Part shown: positions 1 to 11,520 of the stretch, piece after piece
Layout: the number at the start of each line of letters is the position of its first letter
Position numbering within the stretch: the first letter of the stretch is position 1
Origin: Dysidea avara
Taxonomy: Eukaryota > Porifera > Demospongiae > Dictyoceratida > Dysideidae
NCBI RefSeq assembly: GCF_963678975.1
Contig: NC_089273.1
Coordinates: forward strand, 7,626,614 to 7,690,613
DNA: 64,000 nt
Direction of reading: 5' to 3'
Notes under the pieces: generated by a model
What the model saw: the letters and a program-made list of their open reading frames with translations, nothing else
Database searches by the model: none
Told to the model about the DNA's origin: nothing
Translations under genes and position numbers: made by a program

Positions 1-210
1 CCACCACGGCATACCAAAACAGCTATTTCTCAAGAACAATAAACGAGTGGAACATACTACCAACTGACACAATTGAAATTGCAGATACTGATCTATTTAC
101 AGCTAGACTCCAATCATATTATTGTACCTAATGTATTTGTTTATGTGATTCCTGAGCACACCAGCAGGGCTGACTGCTCAGTAAACAATAATAATAATAA
201 TAATAATAAA
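1..210 (+). mobile_element. 3' tail of a LINE-type retrotransposon
   Basis: Codons 3-131 give the last 42 residues of a non-LTR retrotransposon ORF2 and a TAA stop. The stretch NSYFSRTINEWNILP is the tail motif seen at the end of many LINE reverse transcriptase ORFs. After a short 3' UTR a (TAA)n run at about 187-209 ends the element, which is the usual 3' tail of such LINEs. The UTR words GACTGCTCAGTA just before the tail match, in reverse, the UTR of the tail at 12769-13118, so both belong to one family. The 5' part lies outside the window. Confidence 0.8.
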
Positions 211-741
211 GTAAACTGAACGACGACATTTCGGCAACTATCCAAGACGAAGGAGAGTTAGAAACTGAACTTACTGATGCAGACCTCCACCTGTCAACTG
301 GAAGAGAAAATCGCGTTTGTGGAAGAATTTGTCAGGAAGGCTAGTCAGCCCCCAGTCTCAGTTATTCAAGAACGTGATCACCAGACCCTGACATCCCACC
401 CACCCTCAGCTACTACAGAGACTGATTCAATGCAAGAGACTGAAGTAGTCAAGAAGCCAGTACACACATTGGCCGCTGAGCCAGCACAATTGAAGAAGGA
501 CACTGCTAATCAAACTATTGACACCTCTCAGTCAAGAGATACACACAACTTTAGTAGGCTTCCAAAATTAACGCTACCAACCTTCAATGGAAGTGCATTG
601 CAGTGGCAGACATTCTGGGACTCTTTTACTGCTGGAGTGGCCTCAAATCCCAATCTTTCAAACGTCGAGAGTCACTTACACAGATCCCTTCAACATTACT
701 GGAGTGGATTTTACTGGCGCATTGTACGTCCGTACCACTGA
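211..741 (+). pseudogene. BEL/Pao gag head (DUF1759-like), frameshifted
   Basis: The region encodes the start of a BEL/Pao retrotransposon gag-like polyprotein. Residues such as EEKIAFVEEFVRKA and LPKLTLPTFNGSALQWQTFW are typical of the DUF1759 head of these polyproteins. An upstream piece (about 216-276, reading ELETELTDADLHL) lies in another frame, so one base was gained or lost near 276-290. No 5' LTR is visible: gag codons begin directly after the LINE tail. The gag reading stops being gag-like near 665, where it runs into integrase codons in another frame. This is a dead derivative. Confidence 0.75.
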
Positions 742-1762
742 AGGAGAACGTAAGGTTTATCTCTGTTTGTTTACCCGTGCTGTATGCCGAGCAGTCCACT
801 TGGAAATTGTCAACGACCTGTCAGTAGAATGCTTTCTACAAGCATTTCGCAGATTTGCTGGAAGAAGATCTCTCCCTAGGTTACTACTATCAGACAATGG
901 CTCTACCTTTTTGGCAGCAGCAGAGGAACTGAAAGCATTGCTCACATCTACTGAATTGTCTGATGCTCATGCACATAAGGGAGTGGAGTGGAAGTTCATA
1001 TCTAAGCGTGCCCCATGGTTTGGGGATTTTTGGGAGCGTCTCATAGGCTTAACTAAATCTACTCTAAAGAAGACATTGGGCAGGACACATGCCACTCTAG
1101 AGAGTCTGCAAACCATTACTGTTGAGGTGGAAGCGATCCTAAATGACCGCCCACTTACATATGTGTCACCTGACATTAGTGGTTTGAGTCCAATAACTCC
1201 CTCACATTTACTCCATGGCCGGAGAATTGTCAAACTGCCCCATACCACTGTACAGGAAGATGAGATTTGTGATCCCGATTATATGAATAGTCCTGAGGTC
1301 AGACACAGAGCTAAGAGACAGGCTATTATAATCCAACACTTTGAAAACCGATGGAAACGTGAATATCTCACAGCGTTAAGGGAGACACAGAGAGTAACGG
1401 GCAATAATCACCAAGAGGTCAAAGCAGGAGATATAGTGCTTGTCCATGATGATGCAACGAGGATCAACTGGAGAATGGCAGTAATCGAATCAGTCAACAA
1501 GGGTGCTGATGGGATGATCCGGTCTGCCAATATACGCACTACTACTGGCAGAACTAACCGTCCAATCGCTCGTCTGTATCCACTTGAAATAACGGAAGAG
1601 ACATCTACAAATACACCAGCTGATGATCAACCAGGACAGTCTACAATTGATACCCCTGTTTGTCGACCAACACGTGAGGCAGCCAAGAAGGGACAACAGC
1701 TGGTGAAGCAGTGGATTGCAACCCTACGTGCGTCCCCCCCGGAGGATGTCCCGAAGATCTGA
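665..1762 (+). CDS. BEL/Pao integrase core plus C-terminal domain, truncated
   Basis: This is the integrase end of a BEL/Pao polyprotein, which inserts the retroelement cDNA into host DNA. The open frame runs from 587, but integrase sequence begins near 668. The catalytic triad is visible: D in GVDFTG, D in LSDNGSTF, and E in FWERL about 47 residues later. The C-terminal part has the DUF5641-type features usual after the core (HLLHGRR, then GDIVLVHDD). The N-terminal zinc-binding part and all of protease, reverse transcriptase and RNase H are missing, so an internal deletion joined gag to integrase. The frame is otherwise open to a TGA at 1760-1762. Confidence 0.85.
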   Translation, partial: SRVTYTDPFNITGVDFTGALYVRTTEGERKVYLCLFTRAVCRAVHLEIVNDLSVECFLQAFRRFAGRRSLPRLLLSDNGSTFLAAAEELKALLTSTELSDAHAHKGVEWKFISKRAPWFGDFWERLIGLTKSTLKKTLGRTHATLESLQTITVEVEAILNDRPLTYVSPDISGLSPITPSHLLHGRRIVKLPHTTVQEDEICDPDYMNSPEVRHRAKRQAIIIQHFENRWKREYLTALRETQRVTGNNHQEVKAGDIVLVHDDATRINWRMAVIESVNKGADGMIRSANIRTTTGRTNRPIARLYPLEITEETSTNTPADDQPGQSTIDTPVCRPTREAAKKGQQLVKQWIATLRASPPEDVPKI

Positions 1763-2074
1763 ACACTAACTATTAACAGTTATTGTGGGTTTCTGTATTA
1801 TTATGCTCACGTGTGTGTAGTGCGTTATTAAGAGTTGTAGTGAACACGTGTAACGGCGAACCTCCTCGTTCCAGTTAGCATTAGCATTGTCATTTGATGC
1901 TGTAACCAGGATACCTTTCCCCACAGGTACCACTATACTCGTCACTTGTAGCTACTCACACACTCTCGTGTGTTTCAGTTTGTACGGGTGTACACCGGAT
2001 CTGATGATGACAGTGTATGATGCGGCTTCCGAAATGAAACCACAAGTGTAGCCACAAGTAACTTAGCTAAACTA
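1763..2074. other. Non-coding tail after the BEL/Pao integrase
   Basis: No reading frame of note. By position it should hold the 3' UTR and possibly the 3' LTR, but without a 5' LTR in the window for comparison its edges cannot be set. Confidence 0.3.
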
Positions 2075-2219
2075 CACTGTTAAAATGAATTTTGAAGGTT
2101 ATACCATGGAGTATGACGGTTATCCCTACCTTGCTGGTATAAAAAAACACTTGGTATGAAGGTTATACTATATGGGATGAAGGTTATCCCTACAAGTTGG
2201 TATAAAACTTCACAGGTAT
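2075..2219. repeat. Left half of a GGTTAT/ATAACC-rich repeat, interrupted
   Basis: The repeat carries words such as GAAGGTTATACC and GGTTATCCCTAC. In reverse orientation it resembles 60485-60603 and 60855-60920, including the end CTACACTGTTAAAA. The hAT-like element at 2220-3851 sits inside it, and repeat-like sequence resumes at 3852 (GGTATAACGTTTATACC). It is probably a small non-autonomous DNA transposon. Confidence 0.5.
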
Positions 2220-2598
2220 CAGGGGCGGATCCAGGATCTGGCAAGGAGAGGGGCACAAACAGGCCAAGTTGTAGGTGGTTGGGGAGACCCAGATTCTCTT
2301 GTTAATAGCTTCATTTTTGAAGCAGCAAAAAATACACCTCTTAGCAGTATCTAACTGTTGATTTTTTACTGTTTTGGCCTTTGCAGATGGTTTCAAAGCC
2401 TTAAAGGCTGTTTAAAAGGCTTTGATGTCTGCAACACGATAATTATTTTAGAGGCGCTTAGTACGCACGAAGGTGCTGGGTGACAATTTCATAGTTTGAT
2501 TTTGGTTCACTTTGTCTTCAGGTGAATTTGTAATAAATCCTAGTAAAATGTGCATATTTTCGTGAATCTTATAAGCTGATCTTGGCCTGACATAAAGT

Positions 2599-3742
2599 CA
2601 GTGGCGTAGCCACCATTGAGGCAACCGAGGCAGCTGCCTCGGTAAAAATACTCAACAATTCAGACTGAGCAGGCCTGAGTTTTGGTGGCCTGAATTTTCT
2701 ACTCATACGTTACTAGACAGCATTACTGCACCACACATGATAGAATCTATGGCTGTAGTGCTGGATCCCATAGTGACACGGTCAGGCATTGGTTGGACCA
2801 CTTTTCAGCTAAGTACTGAAAAAGATCGAGATACTCTAATAGAGCAGTCATCGTGATAGAGCATTCATGGCACTGTTCTCATTACACTGCTTGGGCTAAA
2901 TCATTTACATGTACAATTATTGTCTATAAATATTACTTTTCAAAAGTTCCAGTGAGTCAACTACATGGCATTGCATTGAGCTAATTGATCATGCATATTA
3001 TGCATTAGCAGTTACAATCAAAAAATAGCCTCCGTGTGTCATTTCAAATCATATATTTTCAAAAATTTCCTTGAAGGAGCATGCTCCCAGACTCCCTAGC
3101 TTGATATGCTTAAGACATGCAGTTGAGCATCACATGAAAGAGATAATCTCTCACTTTAATATCATATCAGATCAATATGGCTATGACCTCTGTTTCAGTT
3201 AATGGATGGCTTGACCACTCGAATTATCTCCAGAGTAAGTAAGTTTTGTGTTGAGTACAATTAAACTAGCCTAATAATTGAAACATGGTATACTGTAGCA
3301 TTGACGGCCATATGGAACAGATTACCTAAAGCACTATACAGTGCTAAAACTGTGAATGGTTTTAAAACATTATTTTGTACAATGTAATTCTGTTTTGTTG
3401 TGTATGTATGTACTTATATTGTATTGTATTTTGTTGTTGTTGTGCTCTCAGGGCATAGCTGAAAAACAGCCTTCTTTGGCTGACGCTATTTTCCCTGATT
3501 AAATATCATTTAAATAAATAAATAAATAAATAGACTAAGCTGGAACATTACCTGACATGTAGAAAAACACTCAGAGTCTTCTAAAACAGTTTCTTCCATC
3601 CAACCAGAGAGTCGACCTGTAAATACTGTACCACCCATACTTGAAAGTGTTTGTGAGTTAGTTGAGTCAGAAGTAGACCCTTTCAATTAGGTCAATGTAT
3701 AAACTTCGCCTCGGTAAAAAAATTTTCCTCGCTACGCCACTG
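2599..3742. mobile_element. Nested hAT-like element with CAGTGGCGTAGC ends
   Basis: Both ends read CAGTGGCGTAGC inward (12 bp perfect), and AAAGT flanks both sides (2594-2598 and 3743-3747). It is therefore a complete insertion inside the hAT-like element 2220-3851. It contains a CTCTAATAGAG motif at about 2833 and a LINE tail at 3301-3532. No transposase reading frame is present. Confidence 0.8.
3301..3532 (+). mobile_element. LINE 3' tail with (TAAA)n
   Basis: Codons 3301-3387 read LTAIWNRLPKALYSAKTVNG, then FKTLFCTM and a TAA stop, the usual end of a LINE ORF2 (compare W-N-x-L-P in the tail at 1-210). A roughly 120-base UTR and a TAAATAAATA run at 3510-3532 complete it. It is strongly 5'-truncated and lies inside the hAT-like element 2599-3742. 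Its tail repeat (TAAA) differs from the (TAA) tails at 187 and 12769, so it is a different LINE family. Confidence 0.75.
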
Positions 3743-3856
3743 AAAGTTTATTATTTTAATCAGAAGTATGGCTCCTCCACAAGCTTAAGGTAAGGGGAGA
3801 AGAGGGGGGGGAGACATTTGCCCCAAATGCCCCATCCTGGATCCGCCATTGGGTAT

Positions 3857-4289
3857 AACGTTTATACCTTCGTGATGCCCTTATTCCATTTTCTTTCGTG
3901 CATTTACTACGTATTTCAATCTAAAGCGCAGCGCGTCATCCTTATGCGGCGCTTATTATATGATTCGTTACTATGCTGCCACATGGGTGCTTTGGCGGAC
4001 CAGTGTCACGATTTATCTACTTAATGATCTGGAATGGATTCAAGTACAGAGAGATAAGGTGGAAGACCAACAAATACGGGGCACCTAAGTGGTTTGTCAG
4101 CTGCCCGGGTACCCAGCTGCCCATGGATCGCCTCGGATCACTGGGAACAGATGTAAGAGGATTAAGAGCGGTAGAAACATGGTCCTTCACAATTGTTCAT
4201 TATATTACACTACTTGAAGGTTCTCAGTTTACTAATATGTTAAGCTGCTTTACTGTAGTTGTACCCACAGTAAAATGTCAGTAACTTTA
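3857..4289. other. Unassigned stretch, no supported gene
   Basis: A 103-codon open frame exists here but has no recognisable motif. The start of the stretch looks like the right part of the repeat split by the insertion at 2220-3851. Confidence 0.25.
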
Positions 4290-4405
4290 AGTATATGGAA
4301 CATAGTTGTTTTACTAAGTTTTAAACTCTCAGTAAAACATCAGTGAATGCAGGTTTACTGAAAAAACTACTAAAATAACAAACAATTAACTGTTCCATAT
4401 ACTGG
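4290..4405. mobile_element. Short inverted-repeat element
   Basis: AGTATATGGAACA at 4290-4302 is mirrored by TGTTCCATATACT at 4393-4405. The inside is AT-rich and non-coding. The size and structure suggest a MITE; its family cannot be named. Confidence 0.45.
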
Positions 4406-4576
4406 GGATATACCACTCTAGTAAACTAAGACATTTCAAGCAGTGTTACTCCTGGAGATTTACATCTGTGAATTTTTGTGGCATCTATAAAATGGAGTAA
4501 TATTTTGATTAATGTAAAGGTGAGTGGGACTACCATTAAAACTTTGCATACATGTACATACACATTGTACAAGGAG

Positions 4577-4808
4577 GTGCCACAGCCTGCTCCTTCGCAA
4601 AAAGTGAAATACAGATACTAAATGATTCTACCACTCAGATTTAGTAGTGTGTGCCAATCACGTTCACAACCAAATCACCTTGGCAACGCAATGCTTTTGA
4701 AGGGTAATCATCTGACATAACTAGCAATTACATACACTTACTGTCTAATTGAATTCCTTTTGAGATTATTTAGTATCTGTTTTACTTTTGTGAAGGGGTG
4801 GATGGCAC
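4577..4808. mobile_element. MITE with ~45-bp imperfect terminal inverted repeats
   Basis: The left end begins GTGCCACAGCCTGCTCCTTC and the inverted right end GTGCCATCCACCCCTTCAC. Both arms go on to share ACAGATACTAAAT. The interior is non-coding. Confidence 0.6.
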
Positions 4809-7800
4809 GAGACTAACTTGCTGCACGGTCTACCAAAGTCAATATACAATCAAGACGAGACTTGAGACTACACAATATAATTGTTATTAGTAACGGTAAA
4901 AATCTCGAGGCATATGAAGGGTTCAAATTTAGTGTGCAACATAGGCCAGCATGATACTCCCTTGTATATACATGATTGCCGGTTTAAAAGTGAAATAAAG
5001 CTAAGCAGCTCAGAGTGACTAGTGCATACTTTTAATTTCTTACACACAGTCTTGTATGCAACAGAAAATATCTACTAGGTTACATGAGTTTTGTACTTCC
5101 AAGGCAAGGGCAAGTTTCAGGAACCCCTTTTACATAAATTCAAACCGCAGGTATACAGAAATCATGGGATCTTTCATGAAACAGGAGCCTTCACCTTGTA
5201 AATAGTATTTGTCATGCAATAGCAATGCTTGTTCTGAAGAATAGTTTTTGGCTCTAATACAGCAGTCAGGTAATTTTAATACTCTAATATAACAGTCACT
5301 TAGCTGTAGAGAAAACGTTTCAAAATTACTGTGTACGTCCTGCAAGGTGACATGATAAAAAGGAAGCATTGTTTGTACAAAATACAAACAATGTCAAACA
5401 TAACTAAAAGCATATCATTTATATAATCTTCCTCACTATCTGTGAAAGCCAATATTTGTGTACTTGTATACTTAGTAGTGTTGCAGGGTGAACTGTTTAT
5501 AATTGTTACAGGGTAAATGAGGCATGAATCCCAATGACCAGCTTGTTACTACCAACTGGATTAAACATACCTGACTGTAGAGTCTAATCAAAGTTTGTAA
5601 CTCATCAGCTACATGTCAAGCAGTTGTGAAAACTATTCACAAGCAAGGAACTCAACTGAAATATTATTGCACAATTCAATGAACAACATTACTTGTGATC
5701 ACAATGTTATAGCATAACTAATGTTTGTGTTACTTGTACTTGATTTGAGTTCGTATTTCAACTACCAAGGGCTATTTGGTATACTAGCAAAACCTTTCGT
5801 TAATACAATTCCTAGTGGTGATCTACGAACAACTTGAGAGATCCACACTTTGTGTATGTAAATAATTCATCAGATGTTGCTTGACAATGTACTGTAATAT
5901 AACATGCATGTTCAGTTAGTTATAGTCTACACATCCATCTGCCTTGCAGATGATAAGCACATACATTATCACAACTTTTGTCCAACCACGGACACATTAT
6001 GGAGTATTATTATCATCTAGTGACAGTTGGATATTACTTAAATGTTCTCTTCCTTCACAGTTCTTATGCACCCCTCAGCCCCTGGCCCAATATCTTGATT
6101 TCAGTTTCTCAGAATGCCTGTGAATAAGAAAATATACATTTTAATTTAAGAAATATAGAAAATAGTCCACATACCTCTCTCAGTGCTATTACATTGGCTG
6201 AACATAATTTGATGCTAAACAAACAAGAAAGTAAATCATGAAATTTAATGATAAATAATACTCATATTTTTCCTAATGGTGCACTATGACCAGTCCCATA
6301 TAATTATATCATACACACTGTAGTTGCTAAATATGGTATAGAGTCGTACAACAGAAATAAATTCCCGGTTTCACAGGAACTCCTAGTACAAAACAGTGAA
6401 GCAAAAGCATTTTACAGCATTCCTTTAAACTTGAAATCTATGCAGATTATCTCAAGTTGATCCCAAGGAATATGATTTTTGGTCTTGTAAATTATAGACA
6501 CCAGTTTTGTGGCTAGGGTAAACACTTGCCTGAACATAATAAGTGACCGGGACATAATTGACGATACAGTACTTGAAATCAGGACATGTACCTTGACACC
6601 ATCAATGGTTTCATTTGTAGTTGTTTAGACCTCTAAAATTAGGATACTTTGGGCATACTAGGATCATTAAAGTGCTAGTTTCGTCCCTGATTAGGAACAG
6701 TGTATGACACATAATCAACAAATGTTTTGGAAATTATTGGCTCAGTTCTACGTACTACACACATGCACACACGCGTGCACAGCACATACACACATGGTTG
6801 AAATAAGGTCATCTACGTCACATTTTGTCTGGGCTCAGTGGGTCACTTGAGCAGGTAATCCAGATCTGACCTGTTTTATGGACTGACCTGGATTGAGAGC
6901 TGTGTAAAAGTTCATGACATTTTTGCCTGTTATGCTCTTCACTGTTCCCAATGTGCTCAAAAACATTTCTTACAATTATCTTTGAAAGTTTTAATCAGTG
7001 AATGCTCAATTAGAGTATTTGACTACAAAGTGACTGTTCTATAAGAGAGTATTGATCTAAGGAGCTTTGGACAATGTATTGGAGCACTCTATTGCAGTTT
7101 CCACTGACTGCTCTATTAGAGAGTATCAGTAGCAGCACTCCAGCCTATCAGTAGTGAACCACACATGCACGCATGCACGCACGCAGTTTAATAGTTACCA
7201 ATGTGTTAATGAGCATGCAGTATAGCTACAGTTTAATAGGAATCTAACAATTAGTCCTCAAACGTGGATTAAGGCTATGTATTGAAAAACCTTTAGAGAA
7301 AATCGAGATACTCTAATAGAAAAGTCTGATGTACTCTAATAGAGCAGTCAAACGTACTCTAATACAACATTCATAACAGAATACAATTTTTAAAAAGGGT
7401 GTTAAAAATGTTGAAATTTAAATTACCTAAATCATTTTAATTGGAAATGTATTTGGTCACTACAATATATACCTGACCAGCCACAAATCATGAGGAACCA
7501 AGTACAAATTGAAATAGTTACTATTCATGAAATCAAAAATCTAGTAAATTTGAGCACTTTCTAAATCTGTCAGTTGCTGGGAACACAGCCCCAGACCTCT
7601 GTACCTCACTGCTAAATCTGGAAGCCACTTCGGAAATATCCTGGATACACCCCTGGAATTGATGAACTTAAAATAAGCAACTATATGTAATTACTGTTTG
7701 TGGTTACAAATTGTAGCAAGCACTGTGACAACACTGTCAGAACAGACTCCAGTACACACTCAGGTAGTACTAACACAGTTGATTTTAGATTGCTTTTGAA

Positions 7801-7875
7801 CAATTTACATATGACTTGCAAACGTGATAATGTGAATGTCTACTTGCAGTATTTACATGTACACTGCTGGCATTG
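4809..7875. other. 3-kb stretch without a supported gene
   Basis: No credible coding frame is present. The stretch holds several degenerate copies of the dispersed CTCTAATAGAG motif (about 5250-5295, 7016-7128 and 7300-7375) and short CACA-rich runs near 6765 and 7165. Confidence 0.4.
7016..7375. repeat. Two clusters of the TACTCTAATAGAGCAGTC motif
   Basis: At 7016-7128 the motif lies in the reverse sense (GACTGCTCTATTAGAGAGTA at its clearest). At 7300-7375 there are three forward copies spaced 25-30 bases apart, beginning ATCGAGATACTCTAATAGA. The core CTCTAATAGAG is an 11-bp palindrome. Confidence 0.6.
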
Positions 7876-7880
7876 TTTGA

Positions 7881-8226
7881 CAGCATAGGCGGCGGAAAGG
7901 GGGGGGCTAGGGGGCTGAAGCCCCCCTTGGTCTGCTGAGGGGGGGCTTAGCCCCCCTCAGAATGGTATCATACCGAAATTATCTTTCTTGAAGTGGGGCT
8001 GAAAACCGTGAAAAAGATCAAGATACTCTAATAAAGTAGTCAGTGTGCAGCGAGCTATGTAAGGATTTTTATGTAGTTTATCAGCTAGAAGTGGTAGCTG
8101 GTGAGGTGGAAAGCTCTTGTCAGTTGGTTGTGACCTTTTTTTTGGTCTTACCTTACCAAACTATAGAAATAAGTCTGGGTCAGCCCAGCGGAGCCCCCCT
8201 CATATCAACTACTTCCTCCGCTGCTG
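7881..8226. mobile_element. hAT-like MITE, 5-bp target duplication TTTGA
   Basis: The ends are CAGCATAGGCGGCGGA and, inverted, CAGCAGCGGAGG. TTTGA lies directly outside both (7876-7880 and 8227-8231). G-runs and C-runs follow the ends, as in the other elements of this group, and one CTCTAATA motif lies at about 8022. The interior from about 8040 matches the element at 14647-14942 (a TGACCTTTTTTTT run and the sequence before it). Confidence 0.75.
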
Positions 8227-8231
8227 TTTGA

Positions 8232-8843
8232 CAGTAAAGGGGTGAGTATCTATTGTGCTAGTACTAGTATTTAGTTATACAAGTAAAGGAGCTAGGTTGC
8301 AAACAATTAGCTGATATGCATATGATCGAACAATCACATTGTAAATTGTTCAATTGCAGGCAGAAAGTAATCTGAAATCGACTGTACATGATCACCAAAC
8401 ACTAATATAGTATTTATGTCTCACTTATAGTTTTACTGCATTAGTCACAGTAGATTACTAATGGAGTAGGAGAAGAAGTTGAGGAACGGAGGCTTGACTA
8501 CCCATATACTCAACTGAACATTTTCGACGATTCTGACCTACAAAAGTACAGGATGAGATAATGCTCTAGAGTATTTATAACCTTACTTTGCTTAGAGTCT
8601 CCCGCTGGCAGCATGCAACCACTGATGCAACGAGATAATCTAATTTTTCCGTTTAATTCTCACTCCCCGTGATGTAGCATTTACATACGTTACTTAACGA
8701 CGAAAGTTACTTAACGACGAAAGTTACCGTGGTAACGAATATTACTGAAAAGTCCTCTGAAAGTTCATTCAGTTTGTTCATAAGGTTTTGGCAAAGGAGA
8801 TATTTGAAAAATTGTGAGTTATTGTGTCTACAAGAACTAGATA
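8232..8843. other. Left flank of the large composite transposon
   Basis: No gene is seen. A 21-base word with TTACTTAACGACGAAAG is repeated at about 8690-8728. The inverted homology with the right side begins only at 8844. Confidence 0.35.
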
Positions 8844-9465
8844 TGGCTTGATACGTGGAGAGGGTGATGTTGAGTTTTGGGAAGGGTTACATAGTAACAA
8901 AGATAACAAAGTAACAAAATGTTATAAAGCACAGTAGCTAGCTACACTGTGCCCCTGGGCTCCAACAGCAAATTGCTGACTAGCGAGTACTCCAAATTGT
9001 AATTCTAAACATGAGTCCGGGAACGACAAGCAAAATCATGAATGAAAAACCTAGTGAAGATTGTATTTAGATAACTAACAAAGAAGCTAACATTTGAGCA
9101 GAATGGATTTAAAAAGTGGAATGACAAATGGAAATCATCAAACTGGGTAACTAACAGCCATTTCAGTATATAACTAGTAACCAGCCTAAATCAAGATGTA
9201 AGTTGTATAGTGATGAGAGTAAAATGGATTTGACAAGTACGTGTAGTATGATATGTGGTAACTGGGTAACTACCAAACAAATTTTAGCATTTACAGAGTA
9301 ACAGAAATTTAACTAGCCAAAATAAAGATACAAGTTGTATACCATGAACGTGAGAGTAGAATGGATTTGACAAGTAGCATCATATGTGGTAACCATGTAA
9401 CTGGGTAACTTCCAGCCAAATTTCACCATTTACAGAGTAACAGAAAATTAACCAGCTGAAATAAA
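8844..9465 (+). repeat. Left terminal inverted repeat of the composite transposon
   Basis: It matches the reverse complement of about 28020-28632 with only scattered substitutions. It begins TGGCTTGATACGTGGAGAGG and runs through the first satellite units. The near-identity means either fairly recent activity or arm-to-arm gene conversion. Confidence 0.85.
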
Positions 9466-11034
9466 GATACAAGTTGTATACCATGCACGTGAGGGTAGAA
9501 TGGATTTGACAAGTAGCATCATATGTGGTAACCATATAACTGGGTAACCTCTAGCCAAATTTCACCATTTACAGAGTAACAGAAAAGTAACCAGCTTAAA
9601 AGATGAAGTTGTATACTATGCACGAGATGGTAGAATGGATTTGACAAGTAGCATCATATGTGGTAACCATGTAACTGGATAACCTCCAGCCAAATTTCAC
9701 CATTTACAGAGTAACAGAAAAGTAACCAGCTGAAATAAAGATACAAGTTGTATACCATGCACGTGAGGGTAGAATGGATTTGACAAGTAGCATCATATGT
9801 GGTAACCATGTAACTGGGTAACCTCCAGCCAAATTTCACCATTTACAGAGTAACAGAAAAGTAACCAGCTGAAATAAAGATACAAGTTGTATACCATGCA
9901 CGTGAGGGTAGAATGGATTTGACAAGTAACATCATATGTGGTAACCATGTAACTGGGTAACTCTCAGCCAAATTTCATTATTTCTAGAGTAACAGAAAAG
10001 TAACCAGCTGAAATAAAGATGTAAGTTGTATACCATGCACGAGAGGGTAGAATGGTTTTGACAAGTAGCATCATATGTGGTAACCATGTAATTGGGTAAC
10101 TCCCAGCCAAATTTCACCATTTACAGAGTAACAAAAAAGTAACCAGCTTAAAATATGCAAGTTGCATACTATGCATGTGGGGGTAGAATGGATTTGACAA
10201 ATAGCATCATATGTGGTAACCATGTAACTGGGTAACTCTCAGCCAAATTTCATTATTTCTAGAGTAACAGAAAAGTAACCAGCTGAAATAAAGATTTAAG
10301 TTGTATACCATGCACGTGAGGGTAGAATGGATTTGACAAGTAGCTTCATATGTGGTAACCATGTAACTGGGTAACCTCCAGCCAAATTTCACCATTTACA
10401 GAGTAACAGAAAAGTAACCAGCTTAAAAGATGCAAGTTGTATACCATGCACGTGAGGGTAGAATGGATTTGACAAGTAGCATCATATGTGGTAACCATGT
10501 AACTGGGTAACTCCCAGCCAAATTTCACCATTTACAGAGTAACAGAAAAGTAACCAGCTTAAAATATGCAAGTTGTATACTATGCATGTGGGGGTAGAAT
10601 GGATTTGACAAGTAGCATCATATGTGGTAACCATGTAACTGGGTAACTCTCAGCCAAATTTCATTATTTCTAGAGTAACAGAAAAGTAACCAGCTGAAAT
10701 AAAGATTTAAGTTGTATACCATGCACGTGAGGGTAGAATGGATTTGACAAGTAGCATCATATGTGGTAACCATGTAACTGGGTAACTCCCAGCCAAATTT
10801 CACCATTTACAGAGTAACAGAAAAGTAACCAGCTTAAAAGATGCAAGTTGTATACCATGCACGTGAGGGTAGAATGGATTTGACAAGTAGCATCATATGT
10901 GGTAACCATGTAACTGGGTAACTCCCAGCCAAATTTCACCATTTACAGAGTAACAGAAAAGTAACCAGCTTAAAAGATGCAAGTTGTACACCATGCATGT
11001 GAGTGTAGAATGGATTCGACAATTAGCATCATAT
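9140..11034 (+). repeat. Left array of a ~138-bp satellite, about 13-14 units
   Basis: Units of 136-139 bp repeat head to tail. Each contains ACATATGATGC in reverse, GGTAACCATGTAACTGGGTA, CAGCCAAATTTCACC and GAGTAACAGAAAAGTAACC. Two sub-variants alternate (GAAATAAAGATACAAG and TTAAAAGATGCAAG). The array belongs to the transposon end and is broken at 11035 by a nested element; about one more unit resumes at 18606-18718. GTAAC/GTTAC words recur many times per unit and could be protein-binding sites, which is inference. Confidence 0.9.
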
Positions 11035-11059
11035 CACAGCAAAAAATACCACATTTCCG

Positions 11060-11520
11060 GCAGTTATATCGAAACAGGAAATGTCAAGGAAATTTTCTGT
11101 TTGAAATTCTGACGCATTTCCTGTACTTGTACATATCACCTTTCCAAGTGATTTCCAGTTTTGCAGGAAATGCCACTTTCAAAAATGTTAAGGAATATTT
11201 TGTTCATATTTCTGGCACATTTCCTGCTCTAATACATGCCACCTTTCCAGGCAATTTCCACTCATGCAGGAAATGTCACATTTCCTGGAACTGGAAATGT
11301 CAAGGAAATTTTTCGGTTTACATTTCTGACACATTTCCTGTACTTCTACATATCACTCTTCCATCTAATTTCCAGTTGTGCAGGAAATTCCACAACCATA
11401 TTTTGGCAAGGAGTTCTTTGTTCACATTTCTGGAACATTTCCTGTACTAGTACATACCACCTGTCCAGGTGATTTCCAGTTATGTGGAAATTTCAAGGTA
11501 ATTTGTTTACATTTCTGATG
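11060..11520. repeat. Subterminal ~110-bp tandem repeats, left end
   Basis: Roughly four degenerate units contain GCAGGAAATG, ACATTTCCTGTACT and TTTCCAGTT. GGAAATT and its reverse complement occur repeatedly. Such arrays often hold transposase-binding sites in DNA transposons. Confidence 0.65.

Larger units (their letters stand above)
2220..3851. mobile_element. hAT-like non-autonomous element, 5-bp target duplication
   Basis: The left end CAGGGGCGGATCCAGGAT and the inverted right end CAATGGCGGATCCAGGAT form an 18-bp terminal repeat with two or three mismatches. The 5-bp GGTAT stands directly outside both ends (2215-2219 and 3852-3856). CAGGGGCGG-type ends with 5- or 8-bp duplications are typical of hAT elements. 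There is no transposase inside. A second element (2599-3742) is nested in it. Confidence 0.75.

Noticed and set aside
3973-4284. 103-codon plus-strand frame
   Set aside because: No motif, no splice or start context, lies among transposon debris.
9654-10942. Six small minus-strand open frames of 61-62 codons starting MVKFGW
   Set aside because: They are the ~138-bp satellite unit (46 codons) read through; each ends where a unit of different length shifts the frame.
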